A DNA stretch of 25,329 nt from Lingula anatina (GCF_001039355.2 NW_019775827.1:25624-50952), one strand, 5' to 3'. Positions 1 through 11,433 are shown, counted from the stretch's first letter. The notes: generated by a model from the letters alone, not told the origin. Made by a program: numbers and translations.

Positions 1-389
1 TGTGCATTTTAACCCCGGCGATTATGATCAGCACCGCCATTTTGCTTTATTGCCCGAAGTATTGTTTAAATTTTCATAGAAAACTAAGCTACTATAAATT
101 AAATTATCAACCAATAAAACGACAGTGTTATTCAGTCATCAGTAATATAAAAACCAACGTACATAAAGTTAAACTCCCCGTGTTAGACCTTAGGTAACAA
201 AGCATTCAAACTCGCTTGTCTGTCGCCATATTGCTAATTTGAATGCAACAACGGATTGAAGGCAAATTTTCACGATAATATCTGCTCCAAAATATTGCAT
301 ATTTTACACACAAGTGAACCCTGTTAGTTTTCCCTTCTGCACATACATTCTCAGAGAAACTACAAGACTAAAAGAGGTAATTTACCTAC

Positions 390-470
390 CTTGAAATCGC
401 CCACATGCAACAGAGCTCTACCTGCGCACGATCACAACGCGACTGACTACTTCCGCCGTACGAACGTCTT
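390..470 (-). other. candidate 5' exon and promoter of a gene running off the left edge
   Basis: On the minus strand the sequence reads ...GATTTCAAG then GTAGGT, a near-consensus splice donor with its last exon base at 390. The bases just upstream are richer in G+C than the surroundings. They contain an ETS-like core (GGCGGAAGT, plus-strand bases 449-457) and a CG-containing GTGCGCAGG stretch, as seen at TATA-less metazoan promoters. A short open frame crosses the donor, with an ATG about 20 nt before it, so the exon could be 5' UTR or carry the first codons. The 5' limit given is arbitrary. No second exon is visible because the gene would continue beyond position 1. Confidence 0.3.
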
Positions 471-479
471 TCCACAGTT

Positions 480-2553
480 AATCGGATTACCCTTTGAAGA
501 ATTGCCGAGTGTCCAATCTTTGGTATATTAGATCTTAGTTCCATCCAAATAAACATTATCTTTATCATATTTGTTACTAAAAATAGGGCATTTGAATTAG
601 GCTGGCTTTAACCTATTTTTTCTTTATTGGCCTAAATTGTGAGATCTCATTTTCAAAAGATAACTACTCTTCAAAATACAGTATTTTTCCTTATACAGTA
701 AACAAGACCACAAATGGACTTTTTGCATGATCACAAGAAATCATGACTGCACCCATGGTATTCAGCCAAAGCTCCTGAACTTCTGTGCGTGTTAAACATA
801 GCACCCATCCTGTCCAGTCTGTGACCACACCTTGCCTAGTGGACATGACACAGTCATGAATTTAACAGATCTGTCACGCGTATAATGGAGTTTCTCTCTT
901 CCAAAAGTGATGTCTGCAAATCCTTCTCAATAACTCACCCAAACTGTTGATCTGCATGGTGTCATTTGTTTTTCCAGTTTTGTCTGTAGAAGTCTTTCAT
1001 CTGCCCTCCCCCCCTCCACCTCTTTAAAAAACACCTCTAGTGTACAAATACTGTACCTTCCCCATCCCACTACTAAATACTCTCATCACTGCAAATGCGA
1101 GAATCTTCAAGAACTCTGCTCGCTTTTTATTGAACTTTATTCCTGGATGAAACTACTATTAATATTGATATGGAAAATATAAAATAAGTCACAGATGGTG
1201 CTCAAAATTTGGAAACCGGAAAACTCTAAGGCAAATCATTGCCAAATGTTGTCTCTTCATTTATCAAGCCTATGAAATATTTTGGGTACAACTGCTTTGT
1301 TGACACTAATGAAAAAATCAGTGATAAATGAGGATTTAATGTTCTCCCTTTGGTTAAATTTTAGAAGGAGAGGAAAAAAACGATGGGAAGCAATGGGTAT
1401 TAATACTGCACAAGATATATGCTGTATTCTGTTTGCAAAGGGTGGGCGAGGATAAATCAAAATCTACTGTAATTACTGTCAAAACATAAATCAAAATCTA
1501 CAGTAATTACAACAAAACTAACATGATAGACACATATAAAATACTTTTCAAGAATAAAAGGATTGATTGTCTGCATGTTACTGGCCAGAACTGCTTCGTT
1601 TTATCAACTGACCAATTAAAATGGTCAAGTTACAAGGGGAAAATGGCAAAGAAAAAGGGACTGAAAAAGGAATAAATCAAAACAATTAACTGACACATTT
1701 CACTATGAGACAAGAAAAAACAAATGTTGATGTACTGCTTCAGTACATGTGAGCTGAATGGAAGTACTTTTTCAAGGCAAACATCAGAAATACAGCCGTT
1801 GCATTCTCACGTTTCAAATTGCTCTAGTTGACACACAAATTTATGAGTTTTAATCCAGAACAAATTTCTCTCCTTTGTTCCATTTTTTCCCCTTCATCAA
1901 TTCCTGTCCCAACTCCATAAAAGTCAGGACTTTGTTGGCTATTGCTCGACCTCCCCAGGACGACTATTTTTTCGACATACATCTGTCAAACGCGCGCCTT
2001 GCATCTCTGTCCAAACTTGTTCACTTTTGCTCTCTAATCTCAATCACCTTGGTGTGATACAAGTTTAGATTTACAGTATAAATACAGCTCCCGATAACAT
2101 CCAGTTGCCCAGCAATTTGGCTAAAACCTGTAGATCAAGCTAATCCCCCTTACCCAACATTGAGCTGATAATCGCAGTTTTGCTGCCAAGAATTAAGCCA
2201 CAATTTTTTCATTTTTTTTACTATCTGGTTTAAGAAAGTCAACTTTATTGCCTTCAAGATTAGCCTTTTGTGCCTTCTATGGCCTCAATCTGGGGTATAT
2301 CCAATATTAAAGCAGAGTATGGAGCTTCGGCATTTAACAATCTTCCTCTTCCGCCATATTAAAAACCCTTCTACTTCAAACGTACTATGGCAGAATTTGC
2401 AACATCAAACTACATTTTTCTAAGAGGTACCATCTAGAATACATAGCTCTGATAAAGAAAACCTTTATTCTGAAAGCAGAAAGCATATCAATTATTGAAT
2501 TATTCTTCATATAATTACTATTTGTGGGGGGGAAAGGTGTGGAAAATGCTCAC
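480..2553. other. AT-rich non-coding stretch
   Basis: I see no supported gene here. Short open frames on both strands are low-complexity or lack family character. The only local structure seen is the imperfect tandem duplication at 1452-1510. If the exon at 2554-2742 and the candidate exon at 390 belong to separate minus-strand genes, this is intergenic; if to one gene, intronic. Confidence 0.5.
1452..1510. repeat. two-copy imperfect tandem duplication (34-bp period)
   Basis: A 25-bp block starting ATAAATCAAAATCTAC is repeated at 1452-1476 and 1486-1510 with one substitution, separated by 9 bp. It is probably a replication-slippage duplication. Confidence 0.7.
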
Positions 2554-2742
2554 CCTGGCAGCAGCTTTGATTTTCCTTAAAAGCTCTACCGTGGGCCCAA
2601 GGAACTCGTGTCTAAACTGATCCCAGTTCCCATCAAACTGCTCATCAATGCACTGCTTCACTTGGCTGACCAAGACTCCCTCTACACTGGCATACGGGAT
2701 GTAAAGTCCTTCTAAGGAGGCCCTTAAAGTGGTTTCCCAGTT
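2554..2742 (-). CDS. internal coding exon of an unrecognised host gene
   Basis: A 189-bp (63-codon) exon, open throughout, runs from NWETTLRASLEG to LLRKIKAAAR. It is preceded by an acceptor (TTTTAAATTTCAG, AG at 2744-2743) and followed by a good donor (CAGG then GTGAGC, GT at 2553-2552). Both boundaries are phase 0. The composition is ordinary for a soluble helical protein, with amphipathic stretches and a well-formed C-terminal helix, unlike the biased translations around it. I do not recognise the family; no catalytic motif, signal peptide or membrane segment is present. The neighbouring exon candidate at 8507-8644, also minus strand and ending in phase 0, could belong to the same gene, but no linking exon was found. 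Confidence 0.6.
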
Positions 2743-3540
2743 CTGAAATTTAAAATAAGAGTTCAGATAATAAAAAAACATCCCCAGCTTCACCCCCCCC
2801 CAAAAAAAACCAATAAATGGAAAAACTGTTTTCCAAGTAACAATACCAAACAATGTTATATATCACAAAATTTCTGATATCAATAGGTACAAGTGCACAG
2901 ATTCATTGCAAAATGATCATCAAAGACAGCGCTGTGAAAATCTAATTGCAACAAGTTCAAATTACTGTCAAACTCAAATGCTAAAGTGGTTCAGAAAATT
3001 GCAATGTAACTACAAATCTTAGGCACTTTAATTCTGCTAAATCTAATAAAGGAGGAGTAGCTGCACATGGTAAATAAAAATAAATATATGGCACCAACTG
3101 GGGGAGAAACCACTTTGGGGTAAGAGTTGCACAGTGTGCTACATAATCACTGCATAAAAAACAAAATGGTGAAAACAGATAATTAACAGCTGTCAAGTTG
3201 ACAAAAGAGGTATGAGGCCATAACAGAATTAATGTCGACTATAAAGTATTTTTTCGGTCACAGTACTGCCTTGGAGAAACACGTTTTATTTATGTTAAAA
3301 AGTCAAGCTGCGTGATTATTTTCTGGCAGGCCATGTCTTTGTCTTGTGACTTTTTTATCACGGGCACTGAAAGAGAACTTTCACATCATAATGAGAAACA
3401 ACATTCTTAAATAAGTATTCCTTTCTATGAATCTAAATATATACTATAGTACAGCTTTTCTGGCCCCGCTCCCCTCCCCAATATTTTTCCTTCAAATCCT
3501 CAAACTTCAAATCCTAAGCCAAACTAGATTGAGACAAATA
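2743..3540. other. non-coding, probable intron
   Basis: AT-rich sequence upstream (in minus-strand terms) of the 2554-2742 exon. No second exon, RNA gene or repeat family is recognisable. C and G homopolymers near 2793 and 3470 are the only striking local features. Confidence 0.45.
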
Positions 3541-3687
3541 CCCCGTTCACACTACAGTTGCCAAAATGCGCATTTCTATAATTCAGATTTTTCGTAAGGA
3601 ATCCGATTCGGTATTGCGTTCACACTCGCTAAGCGAATCCAAATCCCACGTTGAAAATTTCAGGTTAAACTTCCTGTTTTGAACACT

Positions 3688-3699
3688 CGCGCATGCGCC
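3688..3699. promoter_or_regulatory. NRF1-like palindrome inside the MITE, flanked by inverted ETS-like sites
   Basis: CGCGCATGCGCC fits the NRF1 consensus YGCGCAYGCGCR except at the last base. An ETS-type word (ACTTCCTGTT, AACAGGAAGT on the other strand) lies about 15 bp to the left, and an opposed ACAGGAAAT just to the right. NRF1 and ETS sites commonly occur together in metazoan promoters; activity here is only inferred. Confidence 0.35.
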
Positions 3700-3975
3700 G
3701 CACAGGAAATCTTAAAATATCAACAAAAATTTGTGACGACAAATGCAACTCAAAAGACATTCCAGCATTCTTGAGAAGTATAAGGTGGCAAAATAAGTTT
3801 GTTTCCTCATGTTGTAGTGAGTGGTGACCGCCAAATACGTTTGGGGCAATCGCTAAAGTAATAAACCAGCGTTCATAGATACCCGCACTTATCTGCACAC
3901 ATGCGCAGTAAGATCTGTACAGGTGTCGATTCCGGTAAGTTATCCGGATCGCGCTTAGAAATCCACCTCGCTTGC

Positions 3976-4007
3976 AGGATTTTGAAAATGCGCATTTTCA
4001 AAATCCT
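3976..4007. repeat. 32-bp perfect palindrome within the MITE
   Basis: The sequence from AGGATTTTGAAAATGC is its own reverse complement, with no spacer, centred between 3991 and 3992. The core AAAATGCGCATTT is echoed close to the left terminus (near 3563), so it appears to be part of the element's sub-terminal repeat design. Confidence 0.85.
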
Positions 4008-4091
4008 CTTGCGTTCACACTACTGCATTTATTCGAATTGTGACCTAATTCGCAACCTATCCGGATAACTGAGCGTAGTGTGAACGGGATA

Positions 4092-5671
4092 AAAGTCTTT
4101 TACTTATTCCACTGACCTGACAAGAGAGACACACATTTTTTTGCTGATGTTGAAATATAAACCCTCTGCACTGATCAGCGTAATTCCACAGGGTGCAATT
4201 CACAAAAATGATTTTTCACATCTTTTTTTTTCTCTTGGGTCAATGGGTTTTGTTGTTCAAACATCCCCCAACTTAGTGGAATAATTTAACAGATTCAATA
4301 AATCAGCAGGGAGAATTGCATGGCTGGCTGAATGAAGATGGTGAATAATCAGTAAAATATCTCTCCGCCAGCTATGACGTAAGGAGCCTGCTGAGATTTT
4401 TCCTAAAGTGTGCATGTACGAGTCCATCTACCACCCTGTGCTTTGTACTGTACTACTACCAGTATAATGATGTGAATGGGAAAACACATAACATCACTTT
4501 TTAAGTTCATTCCAAATGGTGATGTTTATATATCATAACTATTCGTTAGTAATGGTTTCATGATTTCATATTCTGAATGCAGATTTTAGCCCAGCCTTTC
4601 TTTTATATAATTACTAAGAATCAGCATTTCACTGTTTGTTGTAAGTACTGTAGCAGTATATTAAGATGATGGAGTACCCGGGCATATTTTTTATCTTTTA
4701 CATTTAATTTGATTTTTTATTCATTATTCTTTCATCTATTAGGGTGCTGTTGGGAGATTATAAATTTGGAAAGTTTGGAAAGTGGAAAGAGGAATTTAGA
4801 CAGTTCATTATCTGCTCAATTTCACTTGCACAAATGAGATGTGCACTTTAAAAAAATTGCCAAATGTAGATTAAGGGCAGCACTTTAGCAAAATGAAATA
4901 TTAAGGTACTTATTTGTCTTAAAAAATAATACAGTCCCAGAAGTACATGAAACATACAGGCCCCACATGTTGTTATATTTATATACACAGCTCACAGTGG
5001 CAATATAAATTTCTCTACACTGCAGCCTCCCTATCATCCATCTCCTAGCAACGGTAAACACAAAAATGCTTTCAGACCATTTTGTTCACTTTCTCTTTTG
5101 TAGAATGTTTCCTGCTCAACAGCAAATGCAACATACAAAATTCTTAGGTACCATAAATTATGTCAGGGGTTCTTATGAATGATGAAAATGGAAAGGTCAT
5201 GTTGGCAGACAGACTCTCTGTTGTGAAAAATAAACTGTGCAAGAAGTTTCTAAAAGGGAAGAGCTGATAGACCTGATAATAAAAAGCATGACCTTGAACA
5301 CGAAAAGAACTGAACTCTAACAAATTATGGTGTTTAATTAAGCAACAAAAAATCTGTAACCTGTTTCTTAAATATCTATTTCACAATCTTGATAGAATTG
5401 TTCATTCTCAACAAACAACACAACTAATCCATTTAATGCAAAGTAAAAAAATCTTTATGAAAAGCAAAGCAAAACAATTTAGAGCTAAATATACCTTGCT
5501 GCACATACCTAGACAGATAGACAGACAGACAATACAGTTACCCAAGTAAACCATTTATGCATAGATGTTTTCTAAGATAACTTGTTTTCAGTTGTTCTTT
5601 TATGTTTGTGAACACGTTAAATAACACGAGCACTTTCTGATAACTACATACTGCCATTAAACTGGTGCCTG
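4092..5671. other. non-coding stretch
   Basis: AT-rich with no supported coding exon or RNA gene. It ends in a short GACA/GATA-type tract near 5511-5532, just before the CA microsatellite. Confidence 0.45.
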
Positions 5672-5707
<36 letters not shown>

Positions 5708-5739
5708 AAAAACAAACACACACACACACACACACACAC
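5672..5739. repeat. interrupted (CA)n microsatellite
   Basis: Two CA runs (5672-5705 and about 5713-5739) are separated by GAAAAAACAA. The minus-strand open frame across it, rich in Cys-Val, is a product of the repeat and not a gene. Confidence 0.95.
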
Positions 5740-8506
5740 TATTTACCTTACTACAGCCAATATACAACTCCTTCACGCAGTATTCTTCCCACCACCCAGC
5801 CGGCTGATACTATCCAGTGTTATAGCTAATCATGAACTTCCCTGGGAGGTTAAAAAATATCCAAGAGGCAAGCGACTACTCAGCAGACAAGAATGTTCTA
5901 AGATTACTGCTAGTTTATCTCTCAGCAATGCCACAACTCAAAAAGAGTTGTCTGCAAATCGTGGAACATTAACACTCCTGTCAGAGAGAGGTGTAAACTA
6001 CGGAGCGAGAGTGAGGGGAAAGGTTAAATCTGTTTGGTTAAAATAAATGTGTGGTAGAAGAGGCGGCTTGCAGTCTGACAGGCACCCTGAAGTTCTGGGC
6101 ATGGGGGTAGCGCTAACAAATAATAAACCCCAAATGCAATAAAAAAATGAAGAGTGTTTTTGTTACAAAAGCTTTTAAAAAATACATGTAAATCCCCCTG
6201 TTGGATAGGGATAAAGAAAGAGATTGAGGTTGAGCAATCAAAAGTGACATTTGGGAATAAAGTGGTTCTTTGGGAAATGAGTCATCATTTTTAGGTCTGC
6301 AGTTGGGGTAGACAACTGTTGGAGATGGAAAAAGGGAGACTGATGTCTTTGTGAAATCCTAGACCTCACTTAGACACAGCAGTGAGAACATTTGCACCAA
6401 TCAAGACTCTAATTAGATCAACGCTTGTTTCTCACAGAGACATGTTAAAAGTGTCCTCAGAACCTGTTGGCAAAGGCAAACAGGGTGTGTAAACCTTAAT
6501 ATAGCAAATAGAAAATTTGCCCAAATTTTTCTGGAAATTTTAGCATTTTCCCATTAATCACCAAGGTATACCTTGTCCAAAATTATCAAGGAAATTACCA
6601 TTTACAGCTCTCAATTTTTAATTTTTACCATCACAAACAAAATTTGAATACCATTTTCAATATGCAAGTTGATCAAAACTTAGAAACTTAGGGTGAGAAG
6701 AAGTCTACATAGTTATTTGTAAATATTTTGTGATTGTCATGCCTTAATTGGTGACAAAGGAAAAATTGCTAAAATTAAAGAAAATAATTTCCTGAGCGCA
6801 ATGAAGGCAGGAATCAATTGTGAAGGGCATGCCTTATTTGATCTGCGGACTAATTAGTTCGCGTATCAACTGGTTGTGAACTCGGCCTAACACTCACTGT
6901 GTGACTTAAATTTCCATCTATTCACATCTAACTGATGAAATATTTAGCTGCAACTCTATTTTTATTGCCACTCTGACACTCTTATGTCTAACAAGAGACA
7001 ATCATCAGAGAATACAGCCATAGGTGTTATGGTAGCCACTAATACAGCTGATAAAATTCTTTGCCAAGTATGAAAAGATTCCCTGGCCCCTCACAGCGAG
7101 GTCACCGAGTACCTCTCTTATTTCTCAATAAGACTCTAGTAAATGAAGGCGTTATTCAATCACTGCAATAAAATTTAATGGGATCAAATCTAGAAGCGCA
7201 TAATTCAAGTCAAAATCCCTTATTAAATATTTTCAGGTGATTTCCCACAGAGATATATATATAACCAAAATGAAGTTTTGACAGCAAAGTGTTCTTTTTC
7301 ACTCATACAACTGCAATTTCCTCCCAATAAATGCTACTTATAAACCATATGACCAATTTGTGACAGTTTTAAGTGTGCTTTTTAAAATTTTGTGTCCCTC
7401 TTAAATTATAATTCTTTGCAACATATGACCTGTGTTAAAAAAGACTTATACAAACCCCCTCAAGTCAAGAGGAGAAATCACGATGACTAAGTAAACACCC
7501 CTTCACATTTTCACAAAATCTACATTTTTTGTCAACATCTTGAGAAATACTGTGATCAATAGCTAAGTGTCATTTCCACATGTGTGCATCTTTAAAAACA
7601 TGAAGTATATGGTTTTTTGCAGAAAAAAAGACATCACTATAACAGGTGCCTTGTGGGAAATCAGTCCAACTCGGGGCATCCACCTTTGATATATGTGTGA
7701 TGGGAGAGAACAAACATGCCTATATTCTTTTTATATCGACAATAAAATTTATTACTGCTGAGCCTGAGTAGCGGGTAATAGCATTCTGCGTTTCACAACT
7801 TACATACATATTAATAGGCTGGACTGGTAGCATAATATGATTTAGAATTCTGCATTTATGTGGCAGACAGAGCTATTAGATTCACTGAGAAATGTTCAAG
7901 TTGTTCATGAACCTTTTATTATTATCCTATTATTATTATTTATTTTTTGTTCTAACTTTCGATGCTATGTACTTTCGTTGATCTCTGAATTTAACATTTT
8001 GACCCATTTCTTGTATCAAAATCAACTTGTGGGTAATCAATATTTTCTAGTTTTCCATACGTTTGATAGGACCCAACAGTTTATAAACAGTGACAAGATG
8101 TTTGCTGGAGTGAAAATAATTCATCATAGAGTTGCAGCTTCTTCCTGGACACAATGTGATACATGTATTATCTATAATTTACATCTTCCTTATAGCTTCT
8201 CCACTGCTCTGATTGGTAAACTATTTCCCAGAGAAGCAATAATGACATGCACTTGTGAATCACCTGTGCAAAACGGAGAGAAAAGGGTATGTGGAATTTC
8301 TGATAAATGGCTGAAAAGATGAAATATAGGGCTCTTGGTAAAGTGTGTGTTTGTGGAGTGGGGGTTGGGGGATGTGCAATAAAACAGATAGGTACATAGT
8401 AAATATATCTGGCCTTGTCACTTACTTTGAAGAGGGGGTTACAACTTTTCACATAGTTTTTTTTTTGTACAGTTTTTCCTTGAAAAAGATGAATTGCAAA
8501 ACCAAC
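5740..8506. other. non-coding, probable long intron
   Basis: No supported exon. The plus-strand frame at 7858-8322 lacks family character and is probably chance. An imperfect inverted repeat lies at about 6520-6790. Confidence 0.45.
6520..6790. repeat. imperfect inverted repeat, possible MITE remnant
   Basis: The arm around 6532-6566 (containing ATTTTAGCATTTTCCC and later ATCACCAA) matches the reverse complement of the arm around 6742-6779 (TTGGTGAC ... TTGCTAAAAT), with about 175 bp between. The arms are AT-rich, so part of the match may be compositional. Terminal sequence and target-site duplication could not be fixed. Confidence 0.35.
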
Positions 8507-8644
8507 CTCCTCAGCTACAGCATCTTCTTCCTCCTCCTCTTCCTCCTCGTTGTCGTCTTCGTCAAGTTCTGCTATGCCAGGCAATCTGCCATACACACTC
8601 TGTAACAACAAGAACACTAACATCAGTGGTGCACTATACTCCAT
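8507..8644 (-). CDS. candidate first coding exon: signal peptide plus acidic linker
   Basis: The minus-strand ATG at 8644 has purines at -3 and +4. It opens a 46-codon frame: about 19 residues of signal-peptide type (MEYSAPLMLVFLLLQSVYG), then an Asp/Glu tract (DEDDNEEEEEEEEDAVAEE), ending at a GAG then GTTGGT donor in phase 0. A cleaved signal followed by a long acidic segment suits an ER-luminal or secreted protein; the layout resembles PDIA4/ERp72-type N termini, but no thioredoxin exon is seen to confirm it. Alternative reading: TTCTTGTTGTTACAG inside the 'signal peptide' could be a splice acceptor, giving an internal exon that starts at the SVYG residues. A candidate non-coding exon ending at 10532 lies upstream. 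Confidence 0.4.
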
Positions 8645-8693
8645 ATCATTAAAGTTAACAGTACTGCAAGGGCCCTTAGGAGATATAACTGAG

Positions 8694-8733
8694 GCAAACA
8701 AACAAACAAACAAACAAACAAACAAACAAACAA
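8694..8733. repeat. (AAAC)n microsatellite
   Basis: About nine copies of AAAC/CAAA lie just upstream (in minus-strand terms) of the candidate signal-peptide exon. Confidence 0.95.
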
Positions 8734-10031
8734 ATAAATTGATACAGCTTGACTGCCAGGCTGCATACTACCTCTGGACTACTATTGCCAATTTAAATCA
8801 ATTTAAATTTTCTCACAGCTAAATGAAATAATTCTAGTCAAAAATGAAAGACTTTTTTATTGCCTTAGTTGTACTGGTCAAGAAGTCTATGCCCAAGGTA
8901 ATATAGAGCATTGAACTATAAGCATTGTGTTAGGTGAACTCTTGGTCACAACAGTACAATCAAACCAGAAACTAATCTCTACACTTCAATTACCAACACA
9001 TTCAATGGCAATTACACCTGAGATAACTGCCCTAACTGTTCAACACAATGAGACTAGATTATTGAAAGACACAACTGTGGTAAATAAATTGAACTCCTCA
9101 GATGGAACTCGATAAATAATATACATAGTCAGTGAAGCACAAAATTTTTAATGCATTAATTGCCACAAACTGCAGTTTTAAGAAATAACAAAAACCTCCA
9201 GTTCTGAGACCCTCGCTGTTTCTCAAAATGGCTAAATTGGAAAATTAGCCTCAGCAAAGACTTATAAGAATATCAGCCAACAAAGTTGCATTTCACTAAG
9301 AATCACCTGAAAGGACAATTAGCTCCTTTAGTCAGCCTTACTTAAATGACTTATTTTAAATGTCAGAGGAAATTGAATGGGGCCTCAGGATATTCTGTTT
9401 TATTCCAGGTCTATTTCTTGTGGCTTGCTAGTACATACCAAAGAAATTTTCACAGTTGTCACCATAAGCCGTACTTACATTTGTGACATTTGATATCTGA
9501 GATCTGCCTTGGGCGAGTGATGAGTCCATAACCGAGATAATTGAACTCTTGATTTCTTATAATGTTTTTTATCTAATTCAGGTTTTGAATTCATATATCA
9601 AAAAAAAAAAAAAAAGAAATTCAGGGTACAAACCATTACTTTGCTATATGCCCTAAGCCCACACTCTATATCATCCTGAGTTTCAGATTTCTCACCATGA
9701 CTACATTTTCCCCAGTTTATGCTCTCTAGCACCTTATATTATAGGGCACAAACTTCTCATTTATAAATAATTTGCTTCTAACCAGTACAATCTCTCTAAC
9801 ACTGCATCGGTCCTTGAGCTGACGGGAGAGGAGCCTCCAACAGAACCCGAAATTCAAGGTGTCAAGAAGAATTGTCCCGAAGGTCAGAGCCACTGTGGAC
9901 ATTTAAGGAATTCAGCAAATTAGTTTTATAAATTGACTGATAAATAAGGCTAGGGAAAACAAATCAATATAATTATAGGATGGTATGAAAATAGCTGCCT
10001 TTAATGCCAAGTCAGGTTACTATCTGATGGT

Positions 10032-10035
<4 letters not shown>
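8734..10035. other. non-coding stretch
   Basis: AT-rich, with a 16-bp A run at 9600-9615. A locally GC-richer segment around 9800-9900 carries a 50-codon plus-strand frame bounded by stops, but it lacks convincing splice sites. No gene is supported. Confidence 0.4.

Positions 10036-10095
<60 letters not shown>
10036..10095. repeat. (TG)n microsatellite
   Basis: About 60 bp of TG/GT dinucleotides, with a single TTTG interruption near 10077-10080. Confidence 0.95.
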
Positions 10096-10531
10096 ATACA
10101 AACAGAAGTGAACAACAACAGAATGACCACACTCATGATCAGTTTGTTATATATTCACACAACACAACTAACTTCTGAAGCAGACATGAAATCTGCATCA
10201 GTTGTATATTACTATGGTAACCCGTGTAAAATAATTTTTTAACTCTAAGCCTTATATTATCATAGACAGGAGTGTGTCCAAATGCCAATTAACCATTTCC
10301 TATAGGCAGTAACATTTGGGCAAATTCACTCGAAGTTTTAAAACTAACATTTGTTAAATCAAAATCAAATTTTACATCAAGTGCCTCAAAAAATGGCCTT
10401 TTCAACTGAAACCATTTCAAAACAATCTACAAGACTTAATGGGTGGCTATTGTGTGCTACATAACTGAAAACATTCTGCCCCATCAACCACAGATGAAAA
10501 AATCCACCACAAATCAATCAAAAATACTCAC

Positions 10532-10640
10532 TTGAATCCAGAAGCACAGCAATCCTGATCAAAACTGATCCAAAGGAGAAAAAAACCTGAGCGGGACAAA
10601 AACGAAAATCAATGAACAGCCTGATTGATTGAAGCTGACC
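10532..10640 (-). other. candidate non-coding first exon of a minus-strand gene
   Basis: On the minus strand the sequence reads CTGGATTCAA then GTGAGTATT, a strong donor with its last exon base at 10532. No long open frame enters it, so it would be 5' UTR. It lies 1.9 kb upstream of the candidate ATG exon at 8644 on the same strand, a usual arrangement for a UTR exon followed by the first coding exon. The 5' limit is a guess. Confidence 0.25.
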
Positions 10641-11218
10641 CATCGACTGAGGGTGAAAGAAGGGAGTTATGAATGAAATATGCAGTGTTTATGTTTGCCT
10701 GACCCTCGTTCCTAATCTCTCACAATCGAGCTCAGCAAATATTGACCATTTGCTGCAATGGTCTGTACACATGAGGGAGTCGTTTGACGAATTGAGTCGA
10801 ATTCCTTTTAAGATTAGAAAATGATTTTGAAGATATGGGGGCCATTTGAGATGATGGATAAATGTCGCTGGAATAATGTATTATAAGAGAATTCACTTTT
10901 AATGAATCATTTGGTGAATAAAGTATTATTGAATGGAATTGGATTCAGCAAATACTTCTTCATGGAAAAAATAAATCAGTTCTTTGGTGATTAGGAAAAT
11001 AATATTGCTACACTATATAAGTACAACAAACCACTTAAAATTACTGCCTATTTTTAACATTTTTACAGATGATCACCATTCAACTTACTAACAACTTACT
11101 ATCAAAGAAGGTCAACTTAAACTGGAACCGGCCCAAGGCCAAGCTGGCAAAATGTCAAAGTTCTAGCACATCCTTTTGCCGTCCACTCAAAACTGAGGCA
11201 AAAATCGATNGTTTTCTT
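10641..11218. other. non-coding stretch ending at a single N
   Basis: No gene or repeat family recognised. An ambiguous base at 11210 interrupts the sequence just before the nested hairpin at 11219, and may mark an assembly join or unresolved base. Confidence 0.4.
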
Positions 11219-11254
11219 CTGGCCCTTCGGGCCAGTGAGACATGAAACTCACTG
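11219..11254. repeat. two overlapping, mutually exclusive hairpins
   Basis: CTGGCCCTTCGGGCCAG (11219-11235) is a 7-bp stem with a 3-nt loop. Its last bases also start a second perfect stem, CAGTGAG (11233-11239) with CTCACTG (11248-11254). Both cannot form at once. It lies about 180 bp beyond the 3' end of the hAT fossil and may be a conserved end of a repeat family. Confidence 0.6.
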
Positions 11255-11433
11255 ACCCGACTCAGCTTTCCACTTGCCCAACATGACATCAGAAGTCGCA
11301 ACTATTATTTGCTTACTATTCATTTATTACAGGCAATTTAAGAATAAACTTTTGGAAACATCGTTTGATCCTTTTAAGCACATAACCTATTTATAATCAA
11401 AAGTTTGTGTAAATGTAGAAATTAAATTAGTTT

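Larger units (their letters stand above)
3541..4089. mobile_element. 549-bp non-autonomous TIR element (MITE-like)
   Basis: The left end begins CCCCGTTCACACTAC and the right end is its reverse complement with one mismatch at the outermost base (GTAGTGTGAACGGGA). The element is flanked by TA on both sides (3539-3540 and 4090-4091), consistent with a TA target-site duplication. The GTTCACACT word also recurs inside, near 3619 and 4013. No transposase frame is present, so mobilisation would need a partner encoded elsewhere. A TA duplication would suit a Tc1/mariner-related family, but the terminal sequence does not match one I know. It lies between two minus-strand exon candidates, so is probably intronic. 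Confidence 0.75.

Noticed and set aside
5538-5735. Cys-Val repeat open frame (minus strand), and the similar one at 9985-10242 (plus strand)
   Set aside because: Translations of CA/TG microsatellites.
7858-8322. 154-codon plus-strand open frame with a hydrophobic stretch
   Set aside because: No recognisable family, the hydrophobic run comes from ATT/TTA repeats, and no convincing splice signals or promoter.
8168-8725. 185-codon minus-strand frame taken as one continuous gene
   Set aside because: It begins in the AAAC repeat and continues past a donor into intron-like sequence; only 8507-8644 looks like an exon.
9785-9930. 50-codon plus-strand frame with Cys/Glu/Pro content in a GC-richer patch
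   Set aside because: Bounded by stops with no acceptor or donor where needed; too little to call an exon.
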